A DNA stretch of 39,479 bases from JAHJFW01 sp038065635 (GCA_038065635.1 JBBTQP010000042.1:1-39479); one strand, 5' to 3'; shown: positions 1 through 8,588, numbered from the stretch's first letter. Numbers and translations: made by a program. The notes: generated from the letters alone by a model not told the origin.

Positions 1-166
1 CCCAGCAGGGGCGTGGCAATCTAATCAGAGGATATATTACTCTTACTAGATTGCCGCGTCGTTGCTACTCCTCGCAATGACAGTTGATTAGATTGCCGCG
101 TCGTTGCTACTCCTCGCAATGACAGAGTGGTAGATTGCTACGTCGCACGAGCCTCCTCGCAATGAC
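1..166. repeat. Cluster of dispersed 'CATTGCGAG...GGCAATCT' repeats
   Basis: Four copies are visible: a truncated forward copy at 1-22, then three reverse copies at 48-81, 90-123 and 132-166. Each reverse copy runs from AGATTGC to GCAATGAC and is about 34-35 bp long. The same family lies at the other end of the window (39339-39479). The copies sit downstream of ftsH and contain no gene. Spacing is irregular, so this is not a CRISPR array. It is a dispersed intergenic palindromic-type repeat that probably limited the assembly. Confidence 0.85.
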
Positions 167-173
167 AAAGATC

Positions 174-2009
174 TTAAAGAATGTTTTTCGGATTCGCTGG
201 GGCGACCCCGACTGCGTCGTAGAACTCCTGTCTTTCGAGTGTTTCTTTTTCGATAAGCGTTGCCGCGACTTTTTCGATTCTTTCGGTGTTTGACGAGATG
301 ATGTCGTTCGCCGTTGCGAGGCCTCCGGAGATTAGCGCGTCGATTTCTTTGTCGATTTTTTCTGCGATCGCTTCGGAGTAATCTCGATTTTCGTGAATCT
401 CGCGGCCGAGGAATATCATATCTGCCTGCTCGCCGTAGACGCGAGGTCCTAGCGCATCGCTCATTCCCCATTTTGTGACCATGTCTCGCGCAAGTCGCGT
501 CGCCTGTCTCATGTCGCTCGAGGCGCCGGTTGTGATATCGCCGAAAAATTTCTTTTCCGCCGCGTATCCTCCGAGCATGACAGCGATGTCCTCAACGTAT
601 TCGTCGCGGCGGCGCATCTTTTTATCCTCGATCGGCAACTTGATGGTGTATCCGGCGGCGCGTCCTCGAGAAATGATAGAAATTTTTTGCACCGGATCCG
701 TGTGCGCTTGAAGGTGAGCGACGACCGCGTGACCTATCTCGTGTACGGCAGTGATTTTACGTTCCTCTTCATTCATCAGGTGACTTGTGCGAACAGGGCC
801 GAGCATGACTTTCTCGATCGAGTTCAACAGATCGCTTTCCGTGATTGTTGTTTGGTCTTTTCGCGCGGCAAGAATCGCGGCTTCGTTCATCAAGTTAGCG
901 AGATCCGCGCCGCTGAAACCCGGAGTACGTTCCGCGAGCTTTTTGAGCACGATGTCTTGCGCGAGCGGTTTGTTTTTCGCGTGAATCCCAAGAATCGCTT
1001 CGCGGTCCGGCAGATCCGGAAGATCCAAAATTACGCGGCGGTCAAAACGTCCCGGTCTAAGCAGCGCAGGATCCAGCACGTCCGGACGGTTGGTCGCGGC
1101 GATTACTATGATTCCGAGGTTTGGTTCAAACCCGTCCATCTCCACAAGAATTTGGTTTAGCGTCTGTTCGCGTTCGTCGTGCGAACCTCCGAGACCGGAA
1201 CCGCGCTGGCGGCCGACAGCATCAATCTCATCTATAAATACGATGCACGGCGCGCTCTTTTTCGCTTTGGTAAAAAGATCCCTGACGCGGGACGCGCCGA
1301 CTCCGACGAACATCTCCACGAATTCGGATCCGCTCATGTGGAAGAAAGGGACGCCTGCCTCACCGGAAACGGCTCGCGCCAAAAGCGTTTTTCCGGTTCC
1401 GGGCGCGCCCATCAGCAGTACTCCTTTAGGAATTTTTGCACCCAAGGCGATGAATTTTTGCGGACTTCGTAGAAACTCCACGATCTCAAGTAATTCTTCT
1501 TTTGCCTCGCGCGCGCCTGCGACATCGGCAAACTTAATCTTGTCTTTTTCATCCTTTTGCATTTCACGCGCTCCGGATTGGCCGAACATCAGAGCTTTGC
1601 TGTTTTGTCCCTGCGCTTGTCGAAGAACAAACCACATTATGCCGAGGATCAGGAGGAACGGGATTACGTTTGGAAGAATAACTGCCGCCCAATAGCCAAC
1701 GCCGGAACTTTCTTTTACTTCAACCTGGATAGCTCGAATCTTCTCCGGCGACACGCCGTAATTTTTCAGGAGTTCGGAAAGCGATTCTCCGGATTCTTTT
1801 TTGACAGTTGCCTTGGTGTCGTCGCTTAATACGACTTCAACTTCGGTTCCGCGCACTGTCACGGATTTTACTTTTCCGTCCTCGATGTTCTGCGCGAAAG
1901 TTGAGAGATTTAAGTTGTTCGGAGTTCCTACGTTTACGAACGCGAGAATGCCGCCTACAAGAAGAAGCGCGCCGACAAAAAGAAGGACGTGTCGGACGGT
2001 TTGGCTCAT
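174..2009 (-). CDS. ftsH: ATP-dependent zinc metalloprotease FtsH
   Basis: Membrane-anchored AAA+ protease that extracts and degrades membrane and short-lived cytosolic proteins. The 611-residue protein has an N-terminal membrane segment (about 7-26), an extracytoplasmic stretch, and a second membrane segment (about 107-127). The AAA+ domain follows, with Walker A GAPGTGKT at 201-208, Walker B IVFIDEID and the second region of homology ATNRPDVLDPALLRPGRFDR. The protease domain has the zinc motif HEIGH at 423-427 and a downstream Asp ligand in TTGASSDMRQAT. Length is normal for FtsH and no key residue is missing. The start codon overlaps the stop of the upstream S1 gene as ATGA, so translation is probably coupled. 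The gene ends in repeats without a clear terminator. Confidence 0.98.
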   Translation of the reverse strand: MSQTVRHVLLFVGALLLVGGILAFVNVGTPNNLNLSTFAQNIEDGKVKSVTVRGTEVEVVLSDDTKATVKKESGESLSELLKNYGVSPEKIRAIQVEVKESSGVGYWAAVILPNVIPFLLILGIMWFVLRQAQGQNSKALMFGQSGAREMQKDEKDKIKFADVAGAREAKEELLEIVEFLRSPQKFIALGAKIPKGVLLMGAPGTGKTLLARAVSGEAGVPFFHMSGSEFVEMFVGVGASRVRDLFTKAKKSAPCIVFIDEIDAVGRQRGSGLGGSHDEREQTLNQILVEMDGFEPNLGIIVIAATNRPDVLDPALLRPGRFDRRVILDLPDLPDREAILGIHAKNKPLAQDIVLKKLAERTPGFSGADLANLMNEAAILAARKDQTTITESDLLNSIEKVMLGPVRTSHLMNEEERKITAVHEIGHAVVAHLQAHTDPVQKISIISRGRAAGYTIKLPIEDKKMRRRDEYVEDIAVMLGGYAAEKKFFGDITTGASSDMRQATRLARDMVTKWGMSDALGPRVYGEQADMIFLGREIHENRDYSEAIAEKIDKEIDALISGGLATANDIISSNTERIEKVAATLIEKETLERQEFYDAVGVAPANPKNIL

Positions 2010-3124
2010 ACTTTTTCAGCTTCTTCTTTTGACTTTTTCAGCGATAGACCGAGGCGATGATTTTCAGGATCAAGCGAAACGATGCGGAATTCGAATTCAT
2101 CTCCAACGCGTGCGACTTCGTTCACGTCCTTCACGGGTTTCGCAGCCAATTCGCTGATGTGCGCGAGGCCGTGGATTTCCGGATCAAGCTCCACGAACAA
2201 ACCAAACGGGTTGATTTTGAGAACGCGACCCTTAACGGCTTGTCCCAATTTGTATTTCTCCCCGACGTCTTTCCACGGATCCTGAACAAGCTTTTTCATT
2301 GAGAGGAATATTTTCGATCCTTCGATGTTGATGATTTCCGCGCGTACATGGTCGCCCTGTTTCAAAACGTCGCGAGGATGATCGATGCGTTGCCATGCGA
2401 TTTCCGAGATGTGCACGAGTCCTTCGAGGTTTGTGTCGAAGCGGACGAAGGCGCCGAAATCCGTAACGGCCGTGACTTCTCCTTCCACCGTGTCTCCGAC
2501 TTTGAATTTTGCGATCACGCCTTCCTGTTGAGTCTCCCAGACCGCTTTTTCAGAAACTATGAGTTTCTCTTCTTCCTCGTTTACGTCGATTACTTTTACG
2601 TTAGCCGACGTACCGATAAGCTCGCGGAGTTTTTCCAGGATTTTTGCTTTTTCACCACCGGAAACACGCGGATAATTCTCTGGAGAAAGCTGCGAAACAG
2701 GAAGGAACCCGACTACGCTTTCTAGGCGCACGAGTAGTCCGCCTTTGTTCGCATCCAAAATTTTAACCGGAACCACGCTTCCCGCAGTGAACATTTCTTT
2801 AAGTTTATCCCATGCCTTTTTGCGACCGGCTCCTTTGAGTGAGAGCTCTAGTTCGCCGAATTCGTTTTCAAGTTCAAAAACCGTGGCCTCCACTTCATCG
2901 CCAACCGCCAAGTGCGCGTTAGGATCGAGTTCAGGACCACGTACGAGTCCGATGGCAATGCCGCCGATATCTACGCGGACTTCGTTACGTCCGACCGAGA
3001 TAACGACACCACCTACCACGTCACCCTTTTTAGGAAAATTTACTCCAACGCCATCGTCTATCAAACGCTTCATTTCTTCGGACGGCACTTGTTCGCTGAC
3101 GGCCGTTTTCGTCGTTGTATTCAT
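2006..3124 (-). CDS. rpsA: Ribosomal protein S1 (four S1 domains)
   Basis: RNA-binding protein made of repeated S1 (OB-fold) domains. It helps mRNA dock on the 30S subunit. The 372 residues hold four S1 motifs, roughly at 30-98, 112-190, 207-276 and 292-366; the third and fourth are best conserved (for example DFGAFVRF...GLVHISEI and PFGLFVELDPEIHGLAHISEL). Four domains is shorter than the six of E. coli S1 and similar to the short forms of Gram-positive and candidate-phylum bacteria. It lies directly upstream of ftsH with an ATGA overlap. Upstream of its start a -10-like TAATGT lies 9 nt before the ATG and no Shine-Dalgarno sequence is evident. Confidence 0.93.
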   Translation of the reverse strand: MNTTTKTAVSEQVPSEEMKRLIDDGVGVNFPKKGDVVGGVVISVGRNEVRVDIGGIAIGLVRGPELDPNAHLAVGDEVEATVFELENEFGELELSLKGAGRKKAWDKLKEMFTAGSVVPVKILDANKGGLLVRLESVVGFLPVSQLSPENYPRVSGGEKAKILEKLRELIGTSANVKVIDVNEEEEKLIVSEKAVWETQQEGVIAKFKVGDTVEGEVTAVTDFGAFVRFDTNLEGLVHISEIAWQRIDHPRDVLKQGDHVRAEIINIEGSKIFLSMKKLVQDPWKDVGEKYKLGQAVKGRVLKINPFGLFVELDPEIHGLAHISELAAKPVKDVNEVARVGDEFEFRIVSLDPENHRLGLSLKKSKEEAEKV

Positions 3125-3261
3125 ATATTTCGCACATTACCCGGCAGTCGCCAGGCTCCGTCCCAGGTAGGGAGTCGGAGGATTAAATAAGGTGCGTGCA
3201 CTATATAGGAATATGTAATTTTTCGCAAGGGTTGAGACAGACGTCCGATTGAGCGGTCGTA

Positions 3262-3270
3262 TGCTATACT
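3262..3270 (+). promoter_or_regulatory. Extended -10 promoter, leaderless start
   Basis: TGcTATACT is followed by exactly six bases (TTCGCC) and then the ATG at 3277, so transcription should begin on the start codon. No good -35 box is at the right distance. The arrangement repeats almost base for base before the gene at 33337. Confidence 0.7.
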
Positions 3271-3276
3271 TTCGCC

Positions 3277-3963
3277 ATGTCAGACACGTTTTTTTTGGAT
3301 TTATACGACGCTCCGCGAGTGGTGGATTTTTTGGTGGATGCGGCTGCGTATGCGGATGCAAAAGAGCGGGTCGCAGCCGACGATCGGGCTAGGAGATATC
3401 ACGATGGAGAAGCTTTGGACAAGAGCAAGCTTGCTAGCGCGGCGGTCAAACTCGGTTGGAACACATGGCCTGCGCGAACGGCGGTCGTAGAAACGTTGAA
3501 CGGCGAACGATCGGATAAAGAATGGTCGAGCGTCATCGCAGCCGTCCGTCCTTCCACCGCTCATCTTCTACAAAGATTTAAAAAAGCGAGCGAGTCAAAG
3601 ACGTTGGAAGAATTGCTTGCGCATGAAGAGGTTGAGACGGCGCTGCGCGAGGGGGAGCGAATGGAAGTTAATGAGATCAGAAAGCACGTACGCGAAGATT
3701 TTTGGAAGACAGACGGCGGAAAGATTGAAGAGATCGTAAAGAAACGGCAAGGCATTCGCGACGAATATAAAAAACTATTGGGGGAATTGCGCGAACTCGC
3801 GGTTTCTTTTCAGCCGGTGATGCAGGACGAGGTTTTTTCAAAGATAAAGCACTACGAAAATCGCATTCTTTTCGCAGCAGAGACCGTACCCATGGAAATT
3901 TTGGAGAAAGAAATTCAATACTACACCGAACAAAAAGAAATCAGCCCGCTCGAGCAGGGCTGA
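3277..3963 (+). CDS. Hypothetical protein, alpha-helical, 228 aa
   Basis: Family not recognised. The protein has 228 residues, no signal peptide and no membrane segment. From about residue 95 it is rich in Glu, Lys and Arg with heptad-like spacing, suggesting a long helical or coiled-coil C-terminal half. The N-terminal 90 residues contain a mixed segment rich in Ala, Asp and Arg. It is probably cytosolic. It stands alone between the divergent S1-ftsH pair and a convergent secreted-protein gene, with its own extended -10 promoter and a terminator whose stem includes its last codons. The start is chosen because the -10 box lies six bases before it. Coding is supported by length and by the flanking signals. 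Confidence 0.75.
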   Translation: MSDTFFLDLYDAPRVVDFLVDAAAYADAKERVAADDRARRYHDGEALDKSKLASAAVKLGWNTWPARTAVVETLNGERSDKEWSSVIAAVRPSTAHLLQRFKKASESKTLEELLAHEEVETALREGERMEVNEIRKHVREDFWKTDGGKIEEIVKKRQGIRDEYKKLLGELRELAVSFQPVMQDEVFSKIKHYENRILFAAETVPMEILEKEIQYYTEQKEISPLEQG

Positions 3964-3973
3964 TTTCTTTTTA
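3934..3973 (+). terminator. Rho-independent terminator overlapping the CDS end
   Basis: Perfect 14-bp arms AAAGAAATCAGCCC (3934-3947) and GGGCTGATTTCTTT (3957-3970) enclose a 9-nt loop and are followed by more T. The last codons and the TGA stop (3961-3963) lie inside the stem. A-rich and T-rich flanks on both sides could let it work in both directions. Confidence 0.85.
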
Positions 3974-3974
3974 T

Positions 3975-4100
3975 CCTCCCCCTTACGAAGGGGGAGTTAG
4001 AGGGGGTATGATCCCGAATTCTCGGAGGAGACCTCCCCTTGCCCCTCCTTTCCGCCTGAGGCGGATCTGCCTCAGGCATGACGCAAGGAGGGGGATGGAG
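3975..4100. repeat. Nested palindromic intergenic repeats
   Basis: This gene-free stretch is full of inverted repeats. CCCCCTT-acg-AAGGGGG lies near 3978-3994. CCCCTCCTT near 4042-4050 pairs with AAGGAGGGG at 4085-4093. Inside it CCGCCTGAGGCGG is a perfect palindrome (4052-4064), and GCCTGAGGC also pairs with GCCTCAGGC (4069-4077). It lies between two convergent genes. It looks like a small dispersed palindromic element. Confidence 0.6.
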
Positions 4101-4114
4101 CAAACGTGAACAAT

Positions 4115-6256
4115 CTAGTATCTATATATCGTCTTATACCCTGTCCAGAGCGAGTAGCCGGCACTGTCGGTTAACGTCGCGCCGTAGGTCACGGTTGAGT
4201 TTGGATAAGGGCCGCCCGTCCAAGAGCAAGTGGTCGCGTTATAACAGGTTTGTACAACCTGCGCGTTCACAAGAAGGTCTATTCGCGCCACGCCGTTTTG
4301 ATCTCCGGCTTCGGCGTTGAAAGTGATGTACTGACTTCCCGTATACCCCGAATCGTGATCCGACTTTGTTTGAATCCATCCGGGTATATTCGCAGGTCCG
4401 TAGTAAGTCGTGTTCCTCGGATTGTACGATGTGTTTTGCACAAGAAGTGATCGAGTGTCGCTCCACGAAGATTGGCCGTTCGCGTCTACAGCTCGCGCCG
4501 AAAGTGTGATATTCGAACCATCGGTGTAGTCAGCCGAGGAGATATCCAGGCCGCATTCGACGTTGCCTTGTGCGTTTGAGAAGTAACAGTTGCGGCGTAC
4601 TGTTCCGTTCACCATGATTTCAACCTGCGCAATACCGTCGTTATCCCACGCGCCCACATGGTACGAGGCGGTGCCGTTTAGCGTCGTGATGTACCCAGGG
4701 ATTGTCCACGTCCAGATCGCAGGAGGAACGGACTTTGAAGAAACGGATGAGGCGGTGGAAATTGCAGTTCCGTTTACGACAAGCGTCTCGACCGCGGAGC
4801 CGGTATTGTATCCATAACGATTGGTCGCGACCGCGCGGAATTTTACTGCGCGATTTACGTTGCCATTGCTGTAATAGACAGAGGCGAAGTTACATGTGGC
4901 TCCACCGCATGTTTTGACTTTCGCTTCGTTCACGTACAGGTCGATTTTTTCTACTCCGTTATAATCCGTCGCCTCGGCGCTGTAGTTAAAAGTACCTCCG
5001 CTTTTGACAGTGAAGCTGGATGGACTGCCAGATGTAGTCAGTCTCGGACCTTTGTTTGACGTGAAGACTCCGCCGCCGGAACCGGTTGTTACGTTAGTGT
5101 AGTTCGCTGCTTGATACGCATTTGATACTCTCACCAGTTTTGCAGTTAGAGGAGAGGCGGGACCGCTCTGATAGTCGTTTGAAATCGCTCCGCCGAGAAG
5201 TATCGTGCCGCTGCCGTTTGAAGCGGAGGTAACGAAGTAGTCGCTGGTTTTTCCGGCGGATTCAACGCGTCCGTCAAGGTATACGTTGTGAATATTTTTT
5301 TCATTATCGATCAGCAACCAATACGCTCCTGTCCAAAGAGCTTTGCTTGGTTTGAGAGCTTGATTTGGATATTTTCTAATGGTCGTCCCGGAAACAATTC
5401 CAATAGACGATCCGCTGATTATGACGGCCTCGTTTCCGTTGCTATTTAAGGAACTTTGACTACCGCCGACTACGGAGGCGACGTCGTTTGAAATATCGGT
5501 AAAACTGGATCCGTTAGAATAGACATATGCCGCGACAGGTGACCACGTGCCGTAATAGCCATAGCTGTACTGCGATGCAACGAACAGCCACTGGTTTCCG
5601 TTGATCGGTGCGATAGTGGAATTGCACGAAGGATCCTCAACGCTCAAGCGACAATAGCGAAGTCCGCCGTATGTTGACGCCTTAATGCTCAAGTTGGATT
5701 TTAGCGTACTTGGCAAAACGAGTTCTGTAGGAATGGAATTAACGCCAGTATCCGTGTGCCAAATTAAAACTCTACCTTTGGTAGTCGAGATCATCCAATG
5801 GCCGTCTTTTCCAGCTATTTGGACTATGCCTTCTGATGAATTTAAGGCAGATCGAATGTTTGCGGTTTGATTCGTGTACGTTCCATTTTGATATTTAACA
5901 ATTCCGAAATACGAATTGCCGTTACCAATGGCAGTTCCGTAGATAAATAAAACGCTTTGTCCGTCGCTGACGATGTCGTCAACACGCGATATTCCGGATA
6001 CTCGAACGTCGTACGTTATGTTCGCCACGTTCGTTCCGTCCGTGCGGTAAACCTGGCCGCCGCTCCAAAGCTCTTGGCCGTCAGTGAAATAATAATATCC
6101 GCCAGCGTAGGCACTCGCCCACACCGGGCGGTTGTTGCGATATTGAACCTGGTTCGAGATATCGGTCCAAGTCAGCGGAGTTGCCGCCATGGCAGGAACA
6201 GATCCCGCAATAAGCAGTCCAAAAAGAGAAAAAACCGTAATAAGAAGTCGTTTCAT
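4115..6256 (-). CDS. Secreted protein with propeller-like N-terminus and three Ig-like repeats
   Basis: Probable exported surface protein of 713 residues. It begins with a clear signal peptide: MKR, a hydrophobic stretch, and cleavage likely after AMA near residue 24. Residues about 28-390 are rich in Tyr, Gly, Ser and Asn with repeating blade-like units (short strands, DG turns), suggesting a beta-propeller; this is inference. Residues about 400-713 contain three related Ig-like units, each with a GV/GI(A)xIDLxVN-type strand followed by a Cys pair (for example VKTCGGATCNF and VQTCYNATTCSW), likely disulfide-bonded outside the cytoplasm. No enzyme motif was seen. Upstream a TATATT lies seven bases before the ATG. 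It neighbours polysaccharide genes, which fits a cell-surface role. Confidence 0.8.
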   Translation of the reverse strand: MKRLLITVFSLFGLLIAGSVPAMAATPLTWTDISNQVQYRNNRPVWASAYAGGYYYFTDGQELWSGGQVYRTDGTNVANITYDVRVSGISRVDDIVSDGQSVLFIYGTAIGNGNSYFGIVKYQNGTYTNQTANIRSALNSSEGIVQIAGKDGHWMISTTKGRVLIWHTDTGVNSIPTELVLPSTLKSNLSIKASTYGGLRYCRLSVEDPSCNSTIAPINGNQWLFVASQYSYGYYGTWSPVAAYVYSNGSSFTDISNDVASVVGGSQSSLNSNGNEAVIISGSSIGIVSGTTIRKYPNQALKPSKALWTGAYWLLIDNEKNIHNVYLDGRVESAGKTSDYFVTSASNGSGTILLGGAISNDYQSGPASPLTAKLVRVSNAYQAANYTNVTTGSGGGVFTSNKGPRLTTSGSPSSFTVKSGGTFNYSAEATDYNGVEKIDLYVNEAKVKTCGGATCNFASVYYSNGNVNRAVKFRAVATNRYGYNTGSAVETLVVNGTAISTASSVSSKSVPPAIWTWTIPGYITTLNGTASYHVGAWDNDGIAQVEIMVNGTVRRNCYFSNAQGNVECGLDISSADYTDGSNITLSARAVDANGQSSWSDTRSLLVQNTSYNPRNTTYYGPANIPGWIQTKSDHDSGYTGSQYITFNAEAGDQNGVARIDLLVNAQVVQTCYNATTCSWTGGPYPNSTVTYGATLTDSAGYSLWTGYKTIYRY

Positions 6257-6263
6257 ATGAGTG

Positions 6264-6269
6264 AATATA
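6264..6269 (-). promoter_or_regulatory. Candidate -10 box close to the start codon
   Basis: Read on the minus strand, TATATT is followed by CACTCAT and the ATG at 6256, a 7-nt spacing that predicts a leaderless or nearly leaderless mRNA for the secreted-protein gene. Confidence 0.5.
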
Positions 6270-6274
6270 TACGC

Positions 6275-7435
6275 CTATTTGGCGATAATGTCAAGAGTAT
6301 CTGAAAGAATTGCCGTGGCTCGACTCCATGCCTCCGGATCGGACGTTATCATGGGCGGTTTAGGCATGGAAAGTGCCATTTTTAGGGCTTCAGCCCAATG
6401 GTGCGGTTTAGCAGGATCTGCAAAGAGCGTGCCAGGCGGTGCGGTTTCCGGCAATGCGCCCGCCGTAGAGGCGATGCGAGGAGTCCCGAATGCCGCCGCC
6501 TCGTGCAGCGGCAGCCCGTATCCCTCGTACCATGAAGGATAGAGGAAGGCGGAGGCGTTTGAATAGAGAGCGGCGAGTTCGGAGTCGGAGGGGCGTTGGA
6601 TGTGATGGACCCACGAACCATCAAACAGGGGAGGGCGGGACAAGCCCGCCCCTACGAGAATTAATTCCAAATCGGAAAAATCTTTTTCACGACGCAGATC
6701 CTCGACAGCCCGCACCGCGGTCCCCGTGTTCTTTCGTGGATCGTTTCCGCCTAGGGCGAGGATGTATTTGTTCGGCGTAGGGGCGGGCTTGTCCCGCCCT
6801 CCCCGATCGAGCGAGTAGTGAGTAGCGGGAGATGGAAGTGAAAATCCGATTGGGATCACCGTTATCCGTTCCTCCGGAATATCAAGCAGTCGCATGGCAT
6901 CCCGCTTCGTCGCCTCCGATACCGCTAGGAGATGCGTAGCATTTTTGATGCATCGTTTCGCTGAGATCGCTTTATGCCAAAGTCGGGATTTGAATGAGAA
7001 CCAGCGTGGCTCGATCAAGAACGAGAGATCATGCAGTAAAAGGATGTAGGGGCGCATGGCAATGCGTCCGACGAATCCAAGATTAGGAAGGAAGATCGCA
7101 TCGATTTTCCCAACTTTTTTTTCGACCGCTCGATCCAAAGACGTAAGTCCGGTCATGCACGCCGCACTCCAAATTTTGTTCGGACAGTTTAGATGGATGT
7201 GCGTAGGGGCGGGCTTGTCCCGCCCTTCCCCGATGTTTCCGCGTCCAGGGCGGGGGAATAGGGGAGGGCGGGACAAGCCCGCCACTACGAATGCGGTTTT
7301 TGCCCCGGTCGTCGCAAAAATAATCTCATCGTCTTCGCGATTCTTCACGAACGCATCAATCAATCCGCGCGCTACGCGGCTTACTCCGCCTTGGATTGGA
7401 TCGACAAGCGGTCGTGCGTCAATTAGGAAGCGCAT
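6275..7435 (-). CDS. GT4-type glycosyltransferase interrupted by in-frame palindromic repeats
   Basis: Retaining GT-B glycosyltransferase, probably moving a sugar from a nucleotide-sugar onto a lipid-linked surface polymer. Family signs: GGVSRVARGLIDAF near the N-terminus, HDLSFLIEPRW and LLAVSEATKRD in the first half, ALGGNDPRKNTG at the start of the second Rossmann domain, and the donor-binding loop YPSWYEGYGLPLHEAAAFGTP. The protein has 386 residues. Three segments do not belong to the family: about 50-80 (AGLSRPPLF...GRDKPAPT), about 210-220 (GRDKPAPT) and about 259-268 (GAGLSRPPLF). They are encoded by copies of one palindromic DNA repeat and keep the frame. The gene overlaps the upstream glycosyltransferase gene by 17 bp. 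The enzyme may still be active if the insertions fall in loops. Confidence 0.9.
   Translation of the reverse strand: MRFLIDARPLVDPIQGGVSRVARGLIDAFVKNREDDEIIFATTGAKTAFVVAGLSRPPLFPRPGRGNIGEGRDKPAPTHIHLNCPNKIWSAACMTGLTSLDRAVEKKVGKIDAIFLPNLGFVGRIAMRPYILLLHDLSFLIEPRWFSFKSRLWHKAISAKRCIKNATHLLAVSEATKRDAMRLLDIPEERITVIPIGFSLPSPATHYSLDRGGRDKPAPTPNKYILALGGNDPRKNTGTAVRAVEDLRREKDFSDLELILVGAGLSRPPLFDGSWVHHIQRPSDSELAALYSNASAFLYPSWYEGYGLPLHEAAAFGTPRIASTAGALPETAPPGTLFADPAKPHHWAEALKMALSMPKPPMITSDPEAWSRATAILSDTLDIIAK
6628..6654 (-). repeat. Palindromic repeat inside the GT gene (copy 1)
   Basis: The core GGGCGGG-acaag-CCCGCCC type palindrome lies within the coding sequence and adds residues GAGLSRPPLF to the protein in frame. 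Confidence 0.85.
6777..6804 (+). repeat. Palindromic repeat inside the GT gene (copy 2)
   Basis: Starts GTAGGGGCGGGCTTGTCCCG and runs to CCCC. It is the same family as the copies at 6628 and 7203, here in the opposite orientation to 6628, so the protein reads GRDKPAPT. Confidence 0.85.
7203..7288. repeat. Pair of inverted palindromic repeats inside the GT gene (copies 3 and 4)
   Basis: A forward copy at 7203-7231 and a reverse copy at 7261-7288 are separated by 29 bp that themselves read as GC-rich. Together they add about 30 residues between a strand near residue 48 and the next family segment without breaking the frame. Confidence 0.85.
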
Positions 7436-8519
7436 TGCTTATGAAATTACGGAACGCCGATGAAAAAACCTCGGTTGAAAATGTTTCCGCATGAGCGCGG
7501 ATCGCGTGTGGATCAAAACGCGACGGATCAAAACGAATTATCGCATCTCCTATTTCTTCCCAAGATTGCGTTTCAAGATGAATTCCGGTGATCTCCGGTA
7601 TCACGGTTTCCGTGCCGCCACCTTGTCCGAAAGTGATTACCGGACGTCCAGCGGCCATGGCTTCAACGATCGTGATCCCGAAATCTTCTACTTGTGGACT
7701 GATGAAACCGATTGCGCCACGATAAAGCGCGGATTTTTCCTCGTCGGAGACGTGTCCTAGAAACATTGTTTTTCCACCTGCCAGCGAACGGAGTTTTTTT
7801 AGCTCCGGACCTGTTCCAAAAACCTTGAGAGGAAGGTTGAGTTTTGTGAACGCCTTAACAATCAGATCGAATCTTTTATATCCGACCAGACGTCCTCCGC
7901 AGAGCCAATACGCTCCGGGTTCTGTCGCGATAGAGATTGCCGAGACGTCTACCGGCGGATAAATCACTGCCGCGTCCCTTCTATAATACCGTTTGATCCG
8001 CGCGCGGCTCGTGCGAGAGTTTGTCAGCAGAATGTCCGGCCTGTCAGCCGCGAGCTTGTCCCATTGGCGTAGTCTATGCAGTAGCGGCGGCAATAGAGCG
8101 CGTATGAACGCCGGTTGCGGGAGGTCATTCAAATATCCGATTCTATCCTGCCACAGGAAACGCGTGGGCGTATGGCAATAGCAAACGTGCAAACTTTCCG
8201 GCGACACGATCACGCCTTTTGCGAACGAGCTGGACGAAGAAATAACCAGATCGAACCCACGCAGATCCAGATGCTCCACAGCCATTGGCATGAACGGGAG
8301 GTACCATTGATATGCGCGGTGAGCGAGTGGGTATCGATCTAAAAAGGATGTACGAATCACGCGTTCCCGAAAGCGAGCATGGCTGCGCTTAGGGTCATAA
8401 ATCAGCACGTATGTCGGCGCCTGCGGAAACAAATCCTGCAGAACTCCAAGAACGCGTTCGGCGCCGCCGTCTTGAACGAGGTAATCATGCACAAGTGCCA
8501 CTCGCAATTCCTTCCACAT
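7419..8519 (-). CDS. GT4-family glycosyltransferase
   Basis: Second GT-B glycosyltransferase of the surface-polymer block, 366 residues. It starts with the typical first strand VALVHDYLVQDGGAERVL. Other signs: HTPTRFLW in the acceptor region, LLTNSRTSRARIKRYY, GRLVGYKRFDLIVKAF at the start of the nucleotide-binding domain, and SPQVEDFGITIVEAMAAGRPVI with the E-x7-E type donor motif. No membrane segment, so it is cytosolic or peripheral. Its 3' end overlaps the next gene by 17 bp, so the two are co-transcribed. A TAAGAT lies six bases before the ATG, predicting a leaderless mRNA. Donor and acceptor sugars cannot be told from sequence. Confidence 0.93.
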   Translation of the reverse strand: MWKELRVALVHDYLVQDGGAERVLGVLQDLFPQAPTYVLIYDPKRSHARFRERVIRTSFLDRYPLAHRAYQWYLPFMPMAVEHLDLRGFDLVISSSSSFAKGVIVSPESLHVCYCHTPTRFLWQDRIGYLNDLPQPAFIRALLPPLLHRLRQWDKLAADRPDILLTNSRTSRARIKRYYRRDAAVIYPPVDVSAISIATEPGAYWLCGGRLVGYKRFDLIVKAFTKLNLPLKVFGTGPELKKLRSLAGGKTMFLGHVSDEEKSALYRGAIGFISPQVEDFGITIVEAMAAGRPVITFGQGGGTETVIPEITGIHLETQSWEEIGDAIIRFDPSRFDPHAIRAHAETFSTEVFSSAFRNFISNALPN

Positions 8520-8525
8520 TCAAAC

Positions 8526-8531
8526 ATCTTA
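8526..8531 (-). promoter_or_regulatory. -10 box six bases before the GT start
   Basis: On the minus strand TAAGAT-GTTTGA-ATG. The six-base spacing places the transcription start on the start codon. Confidence 0.55.
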
Positions 8532-8559
8532 TGCACGCGATCGAGGACGCGCAACCCCC

Positions 8560-8588
8560 TTGACGCGTATCTATTTATCATGTAGTTT
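8560..8588 (+). promoter_or_regulatory. Promoter of the small gene at 8636
   Basis: TTGACG (8560-8565), a 17-bp spacer and TAGTTT (8583-8588) predict a start near 8595. The 5' leader then forms a perfect 7-bp hairpin AAGCGCG-catgac-CGCGCTT at 8597-8616, directly upstream of a strong Shine-Dalgarno sequence. Confidence 0.6.

Noticed and set aside
475..2157. Plus-strand open frames opposite ftsH
   Set aside because: Shadows of the strongly conserved ftsH frame, with no family features.
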